DNA of 64,000 nucleotides, from contig NZ_MPIN01000011.1 of the NCBI RefSeq assembly GCF_001887355.1, positions 187,170 through 251,169 of the forward strand. Reading direction: 5' to 3'. The translations under genes and the position numbers were made by a program. The notes beneath the pieces were generated by a model. That model was not told the origin of the DNA. It did not search any database and saw nothing but the letters and a program-made list of their open reading frames with translations. This DNA comes from Cystobacter ferrugineus. Lineage in GTDB: Bacteria > Myxococcota > Myxococcia > Myxococcales > Myxococcaceae. Below are positions 12,249-21,065 of the stretch, in pieces; positions within the stretch are counted from its first letter, which is position 1; every line of letters starts with the position of its first letter.

Positions 12249-13321
12249 ATGAAGGTTGCCCCGCCCCATCCGCAGGAGGAAGCGCGCCTCGCCGCGCTGG
12301 ATGCCCTCGAGATCCTCGACACCCTGCCGGAGGCTGGCTTCGACGATCTCACGCGCCTGGCCTCGCGGCTGTGCGAAGCGCCCATCGCGCTCGTGTCCCT
12401 GGTGGACCACTACCGGCAATGGTTCAAGTCCCGCGTCGGACTGGAGGCCCAGGAGACCCCGCGCGACATCGCCTTCTGCACCCATGCCATCCTGGGCGAG
12501 CGGCCCTTCGTGGTGGAGGACGCGCGCCACGACGAGCGCTTCCATGACAATCCGCTCGTCACCGGGGAGCTCCATCTGCGCTTCTACGCGGGCGTCCCCA
12601 TCAAGGGGGTGGGTGGGCACAACCTCGGCACCCTGTGTGTCATCGACCAACAGCCGCGCCAGCTCACCGCGGAGCAGGCCGAGATGCTGGTGGCGATCGG
12701 CCGCCAGGTCGAGGCCCAGTTGCGGCTGCGGCTGCGGCTGCGGGTGCGCGAGCTGGAGCGGCGCAGCGCACCGTGTCCAACCTGCTGGACGCGAGCGGCG
12801 ACGAGTCCTCCATCCCCCTCAAAGCGGCCCCCTTCGACGCCCACCTGCTGTTGTCCGAGGTGGCACGTGACTTCCAGCAACGGCTGGTGAGCTCTCCGCG
12901 CCGCTTCATCCAGAGCGTGAAGCTGGCGGAGCCGGTACTCACCGCGGACCGCGAGCTGCTGCGCCGCGCGCTCGTCAACCTGCTGGACAACTCCTTCCAG
13001 TACACGGCGCTGGGCAGCAGCCGGATCACGCTCGAGGCCTCCAACCCCGAGCCCGACCTGCTGGAGCTGCGGGTGCGTGACGAGGGCCCCGGCATCACCC
13101 CCTCCGCGCGAGCCAACCTCTTCGAGGCCCACCTGCCCGACGAGAACACCCCCACCTCGGGACGCGCCGAGGGCGGCAACCGGCTCGCGCTCGCCTTCTG
13201 CCGCCGCGCCGTGCAGGCCCATGGGGGATGGATCTGGGTGGAGGACAACCACCCCAAGGGCGCGGCCTTCTGCATCCGGCTGCCCCTGCGCCCCCACGGA
13301 CCCCTGTTCTCCAACTCCTGA
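12249..13321 (+). pseudogene. GAF sensor histidine kinase lacking its H-box
   Basis: The first frame (from the ATG at 12249) encodes an intact GAF domain, residues ~10-165, including FDDLTRLASRLCEAPIALVS, RDIAFCTHAIL and GTLCVIDQQPRQLT. It then runs into a helix RLRLRLRVRELER and loses frame at ~12765. Coding resumes in another frame with TVSNLLDAS, the end of a dimerisation domain, and a complete HATPase domain: ALVNLLDNSFQYT (N box), RDEGPGI (G1) and AHGGWIWVEDN. The segment that should carry the phospho-accepting histidine is missing altogether, so a deletion plus frameshift rather than a simple sequencing slip is the better reading. No protein made from it could autophosphorylate normally. 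Confidence 0.75.
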
Positions 13322-13360
13322 AAAAGACGACGCCCGGGGGCCATGGGGCTCCCGGGCGTC
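13321..13360 (-). terminator. Rho-independent terminator of M4 protease gene
   Basis: Ten-base perfect stem GACGCCCGGG / CCCGGGCGTC around a short loop, followed on the minus strand by a U-run (complement of the AAAAA at 13321-13325). It sits just past the protease stop codon (13386) and abuts the stop of the convergent kinase relic. Confidence 0.85.
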
Positions 13361-13385
13361 TGGACGTCTCGGCTCGCGCCGGGGG

Positions 13386-15638
13386 CTAGTAGGTGCCCTT
13401 CATCGTCACGTTGGTGTAGGCGCTATAGCCGTACGAGCACGCGTACCAGGTGCCGGCGGCCGGGCTGTTGATGGTGCAGGTCTCGGTGTTGCCGCTCTTG
13501 TACGGACGGCAGGTGTAGGAGCTGGTGGTGGGCTGCGAGCCCTGCCTCACGTACAGGTCCGCGTCACCCGTGTTGCCCGTCTTGCCCGTCTGGGTGAAGA
13601 CGACCGAGCTCTTCCCGCTCGGCACGCTCAGCGTGAAGCACTTCCACGTCCCCGAGGAGCCCGAGTACGAGGCCGTCTCCACGCCGCTGGTCAGCACGCT
13701 GCCATCGCCGCCACCGGAGCCCGCGGTGAACGCGCCCTTGAGGCTCATGCCCGAGGCGTCGGAGTAGCCGTAGATCTTCACGTAGTAGGTACCCGCCTGT
13801 GGGCTGGCGATGGTGCAGCTCTCCGTGTTGCCCCCCTTGTACGGACGGCAGTCGTACGAGGTGGAGGACGGCTCGGAGCCGAACTTCACGTACATGTCGC
13901 CGTCACCCGTGCCCCCGCTCAGGTCGAACGTCAGGTTGGTCGAGCCCGCGGGAACGGCCAGCGTGTAGATGCAGCTCCAGGCGCCCTCGCTGGCGGAGAT
14001 GCCCGTCACCGCCACGCCATTGGAGAGCGCCACCTGCGTCGTGCAGGGCGGAGGCGGGGGAATGCCCACGCCCACGGCCGTCCAGGCCGCCGTCACGGCC
14101 TCCACCGTGGCCGCGTCGTAGCCGAGCGCCGTCGCGGCCTGCTCGGTGTACGCCTTGGCCTGGGCGAAGGTGGTGCTGGGCGTCATCAGGTCCACGTTGG
14201 CCTTGTAGAAGATGGCGCCGGCCTTCTGCACGCCGATGCCCGTCACGTTGAGGGTCGACTTGCCACGCGGGTGCGTGCCGCCGCGGGAGAGCAGCGTGAA
14301 GGCCAGGTTGGCGATGCCCGAGCTGTAGTGCACGTCCTTGCTGCCCGAGCTGCTGGTCCAGTAGTCCAGCGAGGCGCCATCCTTGGCCGGGTCGTACATG
14401 TAGCGCAGGGCGTCGTTCGGGGTGGCCGGGGTCCAGATGTCATCGCCCACCATGAACACCGCGTTGGTGGTGGCCCAGGTGCCCGAGTCGTAGCTCTCGC
14501 AGTAGGCGCCGAAGATGTCGCTCATCGCCTCGTTGAGACCACCGGACTCACCCGAGTAGGTGAGGTTGGACTCGTACTCGGTCACCGCGTGGGTGAGCTC
14601 GTGCGTGGTCACGTCCGCGGACAGACCGAGCATGCCCGAGTCCACGCCGTCGCCGTCGCCGTACACCATCTGGGTGCCGTCCCAGTACGCGTTCACGTAG
14701 TTGCGGCTGTAGTGGACGGAGCTGATGAGCGAGGCGCCCGCGTTGTCGAACGAGTCACGGCCGAAGTTGTTCTTGTAGCAGTTGTAGGTGCCACCCAGCT
14801 TCTCGTAGTTGCCATCGACGTGGGCGTCACCCGTGGCCGCCTGGCCCTCGGAGCGCTTGAGCGTGCCGGGGGTGCTGGTGCCATTGTTGGCCGAGTACAC
14901 CTTGCGGTTGAGCGCGGTGTGGATGTCCGTGGTGCGGCCGAGGATGGAGCCGTCGCGCGCGCTCACGAAGACGTGGTCGCGCACGGGCAACTCGGCTCCC
15001 GCGCCCGTCACCACCACCTCATAGGCCAGTTGGAGCCGGCTGCTCGCGGGGCGGTAGTAGACGAGCTGGGCGCTCTCGGCGTTCAGCCCGGTGCCCACGG
15101 TGTGGCGCAGGGCGGACTGAGCGGCGGCCTCGCGCGAGACGCGCGCCACGGCCGGGACGTTCTCGCCATCGCGGGCCGTGCCGTTGACCGCGTAGACGTG
15201 TCCCGCGGGGTCCACGTGGACGACGAGCTCCTCGCCCACCACCGGCAGGCCGTTCTTCGTCTGGGCATAGCGCACGTGCATGTGGCCCTGGGCGTCCACG
15301 CGGGTACGCCGCACCACCAGGTCCTCCGCCTTCAAGCGGAAGATGGGGGCAATGCGGTTGAGCGCGTCGCCCATCTGCGCGCGCACGTCACCGGCCGCGA
15401 GCCCCCGCAGAGACTGGCTCGTGGAGCCGAAGTCACCCCGGACGTAGAAGGGAATCACTCCGTCCTCGTGCTTGCCGACGACCTGGACGCCGGGAATGGC
15501 GCTCAGGGCGGACTTCACGTCGGCCGAGGACAGGGTGCCAATCTCGTCGATGCTCTCCGGCGTCGCGTTCGTACCCTCCACGCCGCACGCCGCGAGGGGC
15601 AAGGCGAGGAGCGCGGTCAGAATCCGATGACGAACCAA
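13386..15638 (-). CDS. Secreted M4 (thermolysin-family) metalloprotease with two PPC-like domains
   Basis: A 750-residue exported zinc endopeptidase. Order: lipoprotein-like signal (RILTALLALPLAAC), FTP/PepSY propeptide (~30-200), M4 catalytic domain (~210-515) and two C-terminal PPC-like beta domains (~525-640 and ~650-750) containing DGDMYVKFG, DADLYVRQG and CRPYKSGNTETC. The zinc site is HELTH at residue 346 with the third ligand in SGGLNEAMSDIFG. The family secretes proteases for extracellular protein breakdown, here probably for predation or development. I chose the TTG at 15638 because AGGAGG lies seven bases upstream and the signal peptide follows at once; the ATG at 15719 would add 27 residues with no ribosome site. 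A paralogue is at 17482-19278. Confidence 0.9.
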   Translation of the reverse strand: MVRHRILTALLALPLAACGVEGTNATPESIDEIGTLSSADVKSALSAIPGVQVVGKHEDGVIPFYVRGDFGSTSQSLRGLAAGDVRAQMGDALNRIAPIFRLKAEDLVVRRTRVDAQGHMHVRYAQTKNGLPVVGEELVVHVDPAGHVYAVNGTARDGENVPAVARVSREAAAQSALRHTVGTGLNAESAQLVYYRPASSRLQLAYEVVVTGAGAELPVRDHVFVSARDGSILGRTTDIHTALNRKVYSANNGTSTPGTLKRSEGQAATGDAHVDGNYEKLGGTYNCYKNNFGRDSFDNAGASLISSVHYSRNYVNAYWDGTQMVYGDGDGVDSGMLGLSADVTTHELTHAVTEYESNLTYSGESGGLNEAMSDIFGAYCESYDSGTWATTNAVFMVGDDIWTPATPNDALRYMYDPAKDGASLDYWTSSSGSKDVHYSSGIANLAFTLLSRGGTHPRGKSTLNVTGIGVQKAGAIFYKANVDLMTPSTTFAQAKAYTEQAATALGYDAATVEAVTAAWTAVGVGIPPPPPCTTQVALSNGVAVTGISASEGAWSCIYTLAVPAGSTNLTFDLSGGTGDGDMYVKFGSEPSSTSYDCRPYKGGNTESCTIASPQAGTYYVKIYGYSDASGMSLKGAFTAGSGGGDGSVLTSGVETASYSGSSGTWKCFTLSVPSGKSSVVFTQTGKTGNTGDADLYVRQGSQPTTSSYTCRPYKSGNTETCTINSPAAGTWYACSYGYSAYTNVTMKGTY

Positions 15639-15895
15639 GGGGAATCCTCCTGCTGGCGGGTGACGGAGATGCCACCACGATCTCCCCTTGGCTCGAGCAG
15701 AATCCATGCCATTCGCCAAAGGCTCTTAAACCCCTCCAATCCTTGATGGTGCGAGTATCTCTCCTGGTGCATGGATGTCGCAGTCATCGCCCAGGGCTGT
15801 AAGGAAAATTGACATCCAGTGCTCCAAGGGCCTGGAAACACAGGGGAGCCCGGCCGTTCGCACGCACCGTCCTGATTCAGGACGTCTCTCGGAAC

Positions 15896-17326
15896 TCAGG
15901 ACACCGGGGTGAAGCCGCCATGGAAGGTGGTGGGGATGGCGTGCTCGAACCACGCCCGGGCCAGCGGCTCGGCTCCCGGGTGCCTCGCGTCCAATACCGC
16001 CACGTGCGTCAGGCCACTCGGCGCGTCGTACACCTGCGTCAGCACGTAGCCGTCATCCTCCGCGGTGGCACCCGCTCGCGGCACGAACACCGGCTCGGTG
16101 GGGTACGGCTCGCTCCCCAGCGCGAAGCGCTCCTCGCGCCCCGTCGTCATGTCCACCTTCGCCACCGCGTCTTGCGGCCCGCGCTGCGCCGCCGGCCCCG
16201 AGTGCACGGACAGGTAGAGGTAGCGGTGCTCCCGCGTCTCCACCCGCGGCGCCACCCGGGGGAACTCGGCGGACAGGGCCAGGCGCTCCTCGGTGCGGAA
16301 GGTGCGCGCCTTCAAGTCCAGCGTCGCCCGGTGCAACCGGCCCTGGGAGGGGGTCGTGGGCACGCCGTGTGTCATCTCTCGCAGCCACGTGTTGGTGCCG
16401 AAGTCCGGGTAGCGCACGTAGTCCACCACCACGCTCCCCTCGCGCTCGTACGCATTGGCGAAGTGCCACGTGAAGAGCGGCTCCGTCTCGAGGCGCACCG
16501 GGTTGGCGAGGTCATCGATGGGCACCACCAGCACCTGCGTTCCCAGCTCCGGCCGCCACTCCAGGTTCTTCGAGTAGTACCCCACCCCCAGCAGCATCTT
16601 GAAGACGCTGAGCCGCAGCGGCGTCACGAAGAAGATGAGGTGCCGCTCGGTGGCGATGAAGTCGTGGATCATCGTCGGCCCGGGCAGGGGCACCTGGCCC
16701 AGGTGGCGCGCGGCCCCCGCGTCCGACAGCTCGTACAGCTCCAGCGTGGTGACGCGGCCGTAGCGCATGCCGAAGTTGTACGTCGCCTCGCGCCCCGGTA
16801 CCCGGTGCGGGTGCGCGGAGAAGTTCGTCAGGATGACGCCCAGGTCCCTCTCGCCCAGCCAGCGCAAATCCTCCGGGGAGAGCTCCGTGGGCAGGCCCCC
16901 CTCGTAGAGGGCGAAGACCCGCCCGTTCCACTCCAGCACCGAGGTGTTCGCCGCGTTCCTCTTCGTTCCGCCATGCCTCAGCCTGCGCCACGGCGAGGCC
17001 CCCGTGCCGTAGCCACTGCCGAGGATCTTTCCCGCCTGGCGTCCGGCGCGCAGGCCCGGGGTGTCGATCACCCGCGCCGCGCCTCGTGCGCCGCTGCCGT
17101 CGAAGCGCACCGCCATCACGCCTCCGTCCCCGTCGAACCAGTGCCCGTAGCGCTCCTCCCCCACGCCGAAGGTCATCGGGCCCACCCGCATCAGCGTGCC
17201 CCGCAGGTCCTCCGGCAGCTTTCCCTCCACCCGGAGCGGCTGGAAGCCCTGGTCCTTCGTCAGGTCGCGGAAGGTCCCGCGCCAGCCGGGCTGCTCGGAA
17301 GACTGCTTCATCGCCGTGTGCGTCAT
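15896..17326 (-). CDS. Carotenoid oxygenase (RPE65/CCO family)
   Basis: A 476-residue non-haem iron(II) dioxygenase that cleaves a C=C bond of a carotenoid or related polyene with O2. The seven-bladed propeller is indicated by even WD-like spacing, and the four metal-binding histidines lie in FSAHPH (~171), MIHDF (~225), TWHFANAYE (~292) and the C-terminal IPTTFHGGF (~470). The N-terminus has the family's VEGKLPEDLRGTLMRVGP segment. No signal peptide. It lies between two M4 protease genes on the same strand, about 155 bp past the 17482 gene, and the neighbours do not suggest a carotenoid operon. Product could be an apocarotenal or retinal; this cannot be told from the sequence. Confidence 0.9.
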   Translation of the reverse strand: MTHTAMKQSSEQPGWRGTFRDLTKDQGFQPLRVEGKLPEDLRGTLMRVGPMTFGVGEERYGHWFDGDGGVMAVRFDGSGARGAARVIDTPGLRAGRQAGKILGSGYGTGASPWRRLRHGGTKRNAANTSVLEWNGRVFALYEGGLPTELSPEDLRWLGERDLGVILTNFSAHPHRVPGREATYNFGMRYGRVTTLELYELSDAGAARHLGQVPLPGPTMIHDFIATERHLIFFVTPLRLSVFKMLLGVGYYSKNLEWRPELGTQVLVVPIDDLANPVRLETEPLFTWHFANAYEREGSVVVDYVRYPDFGTNTWLREMTHGVPTTPSQGRLHRATLDLKARTFRTEERLALSAEFPRVAPRVETREHRYLYLSVHSGPAAQRGPQDAVAKVDMTTGREERFALGSEPYPTEPVFVPRAGATAEDDGYVLTQVYDAPSGLTHVAVLDARHPGAEPLARAWFEHAIPTTFHGGFTPVS

Positions 17327-17423
17327 CCCGTGTGTCCTCCAGCGGAGACGCCCTCGCGGGCCCCGCTCATGGTGGCGTTGTCGGGATGGAAGTTACCCCG
17401 ACCACGGGAGTCCCCAAAGACGA

Positions 17424-17456
17424 CCGGCGCGGCCGCCAGGAGGGCGACCGCGCCGG
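17424..17456 (-). terminator. Terminator hairpin of second M4 protease gene
   Basis: Nine-base perfect stem CCGGCGCGG / CCGCGCCGG with further pairing toward the loop, 26 bp past the protease stop, followed on the minus strand by TCGTCTTT, a weak U-rich tail. Confidence 0.65.
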
Positions 17457-17481
17457 AAGGGATGCCGTGGAGAGGCCAGGC

Positions 17482-19278
17482 TTACTGCGCGGAGCTCGCC
17501 TTGAGGGTCACGCCGGAGTAGGCCGAGTAGCCGCGGATCATGACGTAGTACGTGCCCTGCTTGGCCGGGTTGAAGGTGCAGGACTCGCTGTTGCCCGAGG
17601 CGTACGGACGGCAGTCGTAGCTCGTCGTGGTGGGCGCGCTGCCGAACTTCACGTACAGGTCGGCATCACCCGAGCCGCCGGACATCTCGAACTTGATGGC
17701 GGTCGCACCCGTCGGCGTGGCGAAGCTGTAGTTCGTCGAGCTGCTCCGGGCGCCGGAGAGGTTCGTCTGGTTGGAGAACACCGTCCACACCGGCGCGGGC
17801 GCCACGCCCACCGCGGACCAGGCCTCGTTGACCGAGGTGACGGCGCTCGAGCCCGCGCCGTAGAGGTCGGCGGCGGCCTGCGCCGTGGCGGTGCGCGCGT
17901 CCGCGAAGGTGCTGCTCGGGGTCAGGTACACCGTGTTGGCGCGATAGAAGATGGCCGCGCCCTTCTGGATGCTGTTGTAGGCGTCGGCCGGGTCGAGCGC
18001 CGGCACCACGTTGCTCGTCTTGCCGCGCGGGTGCGTGCCGCCGGACACCATCAGGTGGAAGGCCAGGTTGGCGATGCCCGAGTTCCAGTGCACGCCGCCG
18101 TTGTCCGAGGTGCCCGTGTAGCGCGTCGGGTAGTAGTCGTAGTCCCCCGCGAGCGCCGGGTCGTTCATGTAGCGCAGCGCATCGCCCGGGGTGGCCGGGG
18201 TCCAGCACTCCTCGCCAATCTTCCACGTGTTGGCGCTGACCGCGCCGTCGCGGTAGGCCTCGATGGCGGCGCCGAAGACGTCGGACATGGCCTCGTTGAG
18301 GGCGCCCGACTCGTTCGCGTAGATGAGGTCCGAGGAGTTGTCGGTGACGGCGTGGGTGAGCTCATGGCCCACCACGTCGAGCACCGTCAGCGGCGAGGCG
18401 TCCACGCCGTCGCCATCGCCGTAGACCATCTGCGTGCCGTCCCAGTACGCGTTCACGTAGTTCTTGCTGTAGTGGACGGTCGAGGAGAGGGTGGCGCCGG
18501 CGCCGTTGTAGCTGTCACGCCCGAACTTGCTGAAATAGAAGTCGTACGTGATGCCCGCGTTGTCGTGGGCCATGTCCAGCACCGCGTCCCCCGAGGGCCC
18601 CTGCCCCTCCGAGCGCACCAACGTCCCGGGCAGCGTCGTGCGAGTGCCGGCGGTATAGGTCTTGCGGTTGCGCGCCGTCTTCAGGTTGTCGAACTGCTGG
18701 ACGAGCTCACCCGTGTGCGCGTCGATGAAGAGGTTGGGCATCGAGGGCTCGCCCTTGGCCGTGACCGTCTCGAGCTGCACCCGCCAGGTCAGCCGGGCCC
18801 CCTTGCTGTCGGGGAGGATCTGCAGGTCCGCCTTCGGCGCGGCGCCCAGCAGGCTCGGGCCGCCCGCGTGGCCCACCGCCAGCCGCGTGGCCTCCTCCGC
18901 GCGCAGCCGGGGCGTGGTGTCGACCTTGAGGCCGCGGGCGAGCCGGTCGGTGACGGACGCGACGGAGCCATCCCCCCCGAGGTGGACGATGGCCTGGGCG
19001 CCAAACACCGGCACACCCTTGAAGGTCTGCGACAGGCGCTCGTGCTTCAGGCCGCGCGAGTCGATCTGCGCGCGCTTGAAGGACAGCTCCCCCGCCTCCT
19101 GGAGGAACTCGGGACGCTGCGCCTTGAGCTGCCTCAGGCCCTGTCCGTCATCGACCTTGGAGACCAGGCTGCTGTCCTGCTCCCCCTGGCTGACCTGGGT
19201 GTCGGCATCCATGTCGACACCGCAGGCACTGCCCAGAAGCACGAAGGGGAGGACGGAGACGAGTCGGCGAATACGCAT
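17482..19278 (-). CDS. Secreted M4 (thermolysin-family) metalloprotease with one PPC-like domain
   Basis: A 598-residue exported zinc endopeptidase. Order: lipoprotein signal (RRLVSVLPFVLLGSAC), FTP/PepSY propeptide (~50-165), catalytic domain (~180-480) and one PPC-like C-terminal domain (~490-598) with DADLYVKFG and CRPYASGNSESC. The zinc motif is HELTH at residue 305, followed by SGALNEAMSDVFG. It shares long identical stretches with the 13386 gene (for example YSKNYVNAYWDGTQMVYGDG against YSRNYVNAYWDGTQMVYGDG), so the two are paralogues; this one has lost, or never gained, the second PPC-like domain. The ATG at 19278 follows GGAGG closely. Upstream lies an AT-richer region (19290-19370) shared with the divergent kelch gene. 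Confidence 0.9.
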   Translation of the reverse strand: MRIRRLVSVLPFVLLGSACGVDMDADTQVSQGEQDSSLVSKVDDGQGLRQLKAQRPEFLQEAGELSFKRAQIDSRGLKHERLSQTFKGVPVFGAQAIVHLGGDGSVASVTDRLARGLKVDTTPRLRAEEATRLAVGHAGGPSLLGAAPKADLQILPDSKGARLTWRVQLETVTAKGEPSMPNLFIDAHTGELVQQFDNLKTARNRKTYTAGTRTTLPGTLVRSEGQGPSGDAVLDMAHDNAGITYDFYFSKFGRDSYNGAGATLSSTVHYSKNYVNAYWDGTQMVYGDGDGVDASPLTVLDVVGHELTHAVTDNSSDLIYANESGALNEAMSDVFGAAIEAYRDGAVSANTWKIGEECWTPATPGDALRYMNDPALAGDYDYYPTRYTGTSDNGGVHWNSGIANLAFHLMVSGGTHPRGKTSNVVPALDPADAYNSIQKGAAIFYRANTVYLTPSSTFADARTATAQAAADLYGAGSSAVTSVNEAWSAVGVAPAPVWTVFSNQTNLSGARSSSTNYSFATPTGATAIKFEMSGGSGDADLYVKFGSAPTTTSYDCRPYASGNSESCTFNPAKQGTYYVMIRGYSAYSGVTLKASSAQ

Positions 19279-19492
19279 GGCGGGTTCCTCCGGTTCGACA
19301 CGATGTCGACCTTTTCCCTCACTTTCCAAGAATTCAAAATTACTGTCAAGTCGAACTTTTCCCGTAGTACAGAAATGTGTGGACAGCTCGCCTCCTCTGC
19401 CACCAGGGAAGCGGAGCGTGGTGGCGAAGTGCTCGTCCACGCGGCTGCGGGTCCGCACGACGTGACCCGGCCATTCAGAGGGGGAAAAATCG

Positions 19493-20971
19493 ATGAAGAA
19501 GTCACGGAGACTGTCGGCCGCGCCCGCGCTGTGGCTGGCGGCGGGAGTGCTCACACTCACCACGGGATGCCCGGGGCCGCAGGAGCCCACCCTCGGCATC
19601 GCCCACCAGTCCATGACCGAGCTGTCCGGTGCGGAAAGCGTGACACTGGGCGTCTCCTATGCGGTCGGAGCGCCCTTCACCCTCCGGTGGACGGCCACGG
19701 CCGGCACCGTGTTGGAGCGTGATGCCCCGCGTTCCACCATCGTCTACTGGACGGCGCCCAACTGCATCCCGGAGGGAGCGCCGATGCCGGTCGTGACGGC
19801 GACGCTCACCGACGAGCAGGGACGGAGCGCGTCCACCGAGTTCCACTTCCAGGAGACCGAGCTGTTCCGCTGTGTGGTGAACGAGAGCGCGCCCATGAGC
19901 CGGCCCCGCGTGAGCCACACGGCCACGCGGCTCGCCTCGGGTCAGGTGCTCGTGGTGGGGGGCGTGTCCGAGTTCGTCAGCACCGAGACTCCGGCCAGGG
20001 CCTCCGTTCCCTCCGTCCTGGAGTCCTCCGCGGAGCTGTATGAGCCCTCGACGCGGACCTGGGCGCCCACCGGAGCGCTGAGCCAACCCCGCTACGATCA
20101 TCAGGCCCACCTGCTTGCCTCCGGCAGGGTGCTCGTCATCGGCGGGCTCTGGTCCACCGAAGGCGCCTCCGAGCCACGAGCCGCCACCACCCTGGAGCTC
20201 TACGAGCCCTCGACGGGCACGTGGACGGTGGTCTCGGATCTGGGGGAGATGGCGCGCGTGAAGCACTCCGTCCTACTCACGTCCGGACGGGTCCTCCTGC
20301 TGGGGCAGGAGGCGACGGGACAGCCCCGCCACGCGCTCTATGACCCGGAAGCGAACACGTGGAGCCCGGCCACCGCGCCCGCCTCCGACATCATCCTCGA
20401 CAACGTCATCCGTCTGGCCTCGGGCAAGCTCCTGGCCATCGGCACGCGGACCATCCCCGGCAGGAATGGGGCTCCCCCCACCACCGTCCAGGGCGCCTGG
20501 AGCTACGCTCCGGACACGGACACCTGGACGCCCACGGGCGCCATGAAGAGGACAGAGGCGTTCTTCGACACGTCCCTCGCCCTGCTGCCCTCCGGCGAGG
20601 TGCTGTGCCTCTACCGTCACGAGGAGAAGGGAAACGTTCTCGCGGAGCTCTACCAACCCGGGACGAACACCTGGCTCCATGCGAACACCCCCTCCGCCGC
20701 AGCTCCCGCCCGCTTCGCCACCGGCCCACTGCACTCGGGGCAGGTGCTCTTCAGCACCTATGCCTCGAACTGGAAGATGCATGTGTTCGACCCGGTCCAG
20801 AAGATCTGGCTCATGCTCGGGCACCTGCCCGGACCCCTCCCCTGGGGAATGACCGTGACGCCACTGCCCTCGGGACAGACGCTGCTCGTGGGAGGCCAGC
20901 TCCGTAGCGAGCAGCCCCTCTCGACGACTCCCCAGCGCACGGTCTGGCTGCACGCCCCCCGATCTCCCTGA
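19493..20971 (+). CDS. Kelch-repeat lipoprotein
   Basis: A 492-residue exported lipoprotein. The signal peptide ends in a lipobox (VLTLTTGC), giving lipidated Cys26. Residues ~45-130 form an Ig-like domain (VSYAVGAPFTLRWTATAG). Residues ~140-490 contain about six kelch-type blades with the repeat T-A-T-x-L-x-S-G-x-V-L-V-x-G-G and YEPSTxTW (LASGQVLVVGG, LASGRVLVIGG, SGRVLLLGQ, PSGEVLCL, SGQTLLVGG), forming a beta propeller. Such propellers mediate surface protein or glycan contacts; many paralogues exist in myxobacteria. ATG at 19493 opens the signal peptide and follows a GGGGGAA ribosome-like site. It is divergent from the 17482 protease. Confidence 0.87.
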   Translation: MKKSRRLSAAPALWLAAGVLTLTTGCPGPQEPTLGIAHQSMTELSGAESVTLGVSYAVGAPFTLRWTATAGTVLERDAPRSTIVYWTAPNCIPEGAPMPVVTATLTDEQGRSASTEFHFQETELFRCVVNESAPMSRPRVSHTATRLASGQVLVVGGVSEFVSTETPARASVPSVLESSAELYEPSTRTWAPTGALSQPRYDHQAHLLASGRVLVIGGLWSTEGASEPRAATTLELYEPSTGTWTVVSDLGEMARVKHSVLLTSGRVLLLGQEATGQPRHALYDPEANTWSPATAPASDIILDNVIRLASGKLLAIGTRTIPGRNGAPPTTVQGAWSYAPDTDTWTPTGAMKRTEAFFDTSLALLPSGEVLCLYRHEEKGNVLAELYQPGTNTWLHANTPSAAAPARFATGPLHSGQVLFSTYASNWKMHVFDPVQKIWLMLGHLPGPLPWGMTVTPLPSGQTLLVGGQLRSEQPLSTTPQRTVWLHAPRSP

Positions 20972-21065
20972 AACTGTCGGGCGGCGGTCGATTGACCACG
21001 AGTGAAGGGGGTCACACCGGGCGCGTTCGGAACCCGGGGCTGGCAACCCTGGCAGAATCCATGCC

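Noticed and set aside
13077-15746. An 889-residue plus-strand open frame opposite the M4 protease
   Set aside because: It is the mirror of a very GC-rich gene, has no domain or ribosome site and alternates Arg/Ala/Gly/Val-rich runs. The minus frame has a full protease.
17086-19722. An 878-residue plus-strand open frame over the second protease
   Set aside because: Same reason: antisense shadow of the M4 gene.
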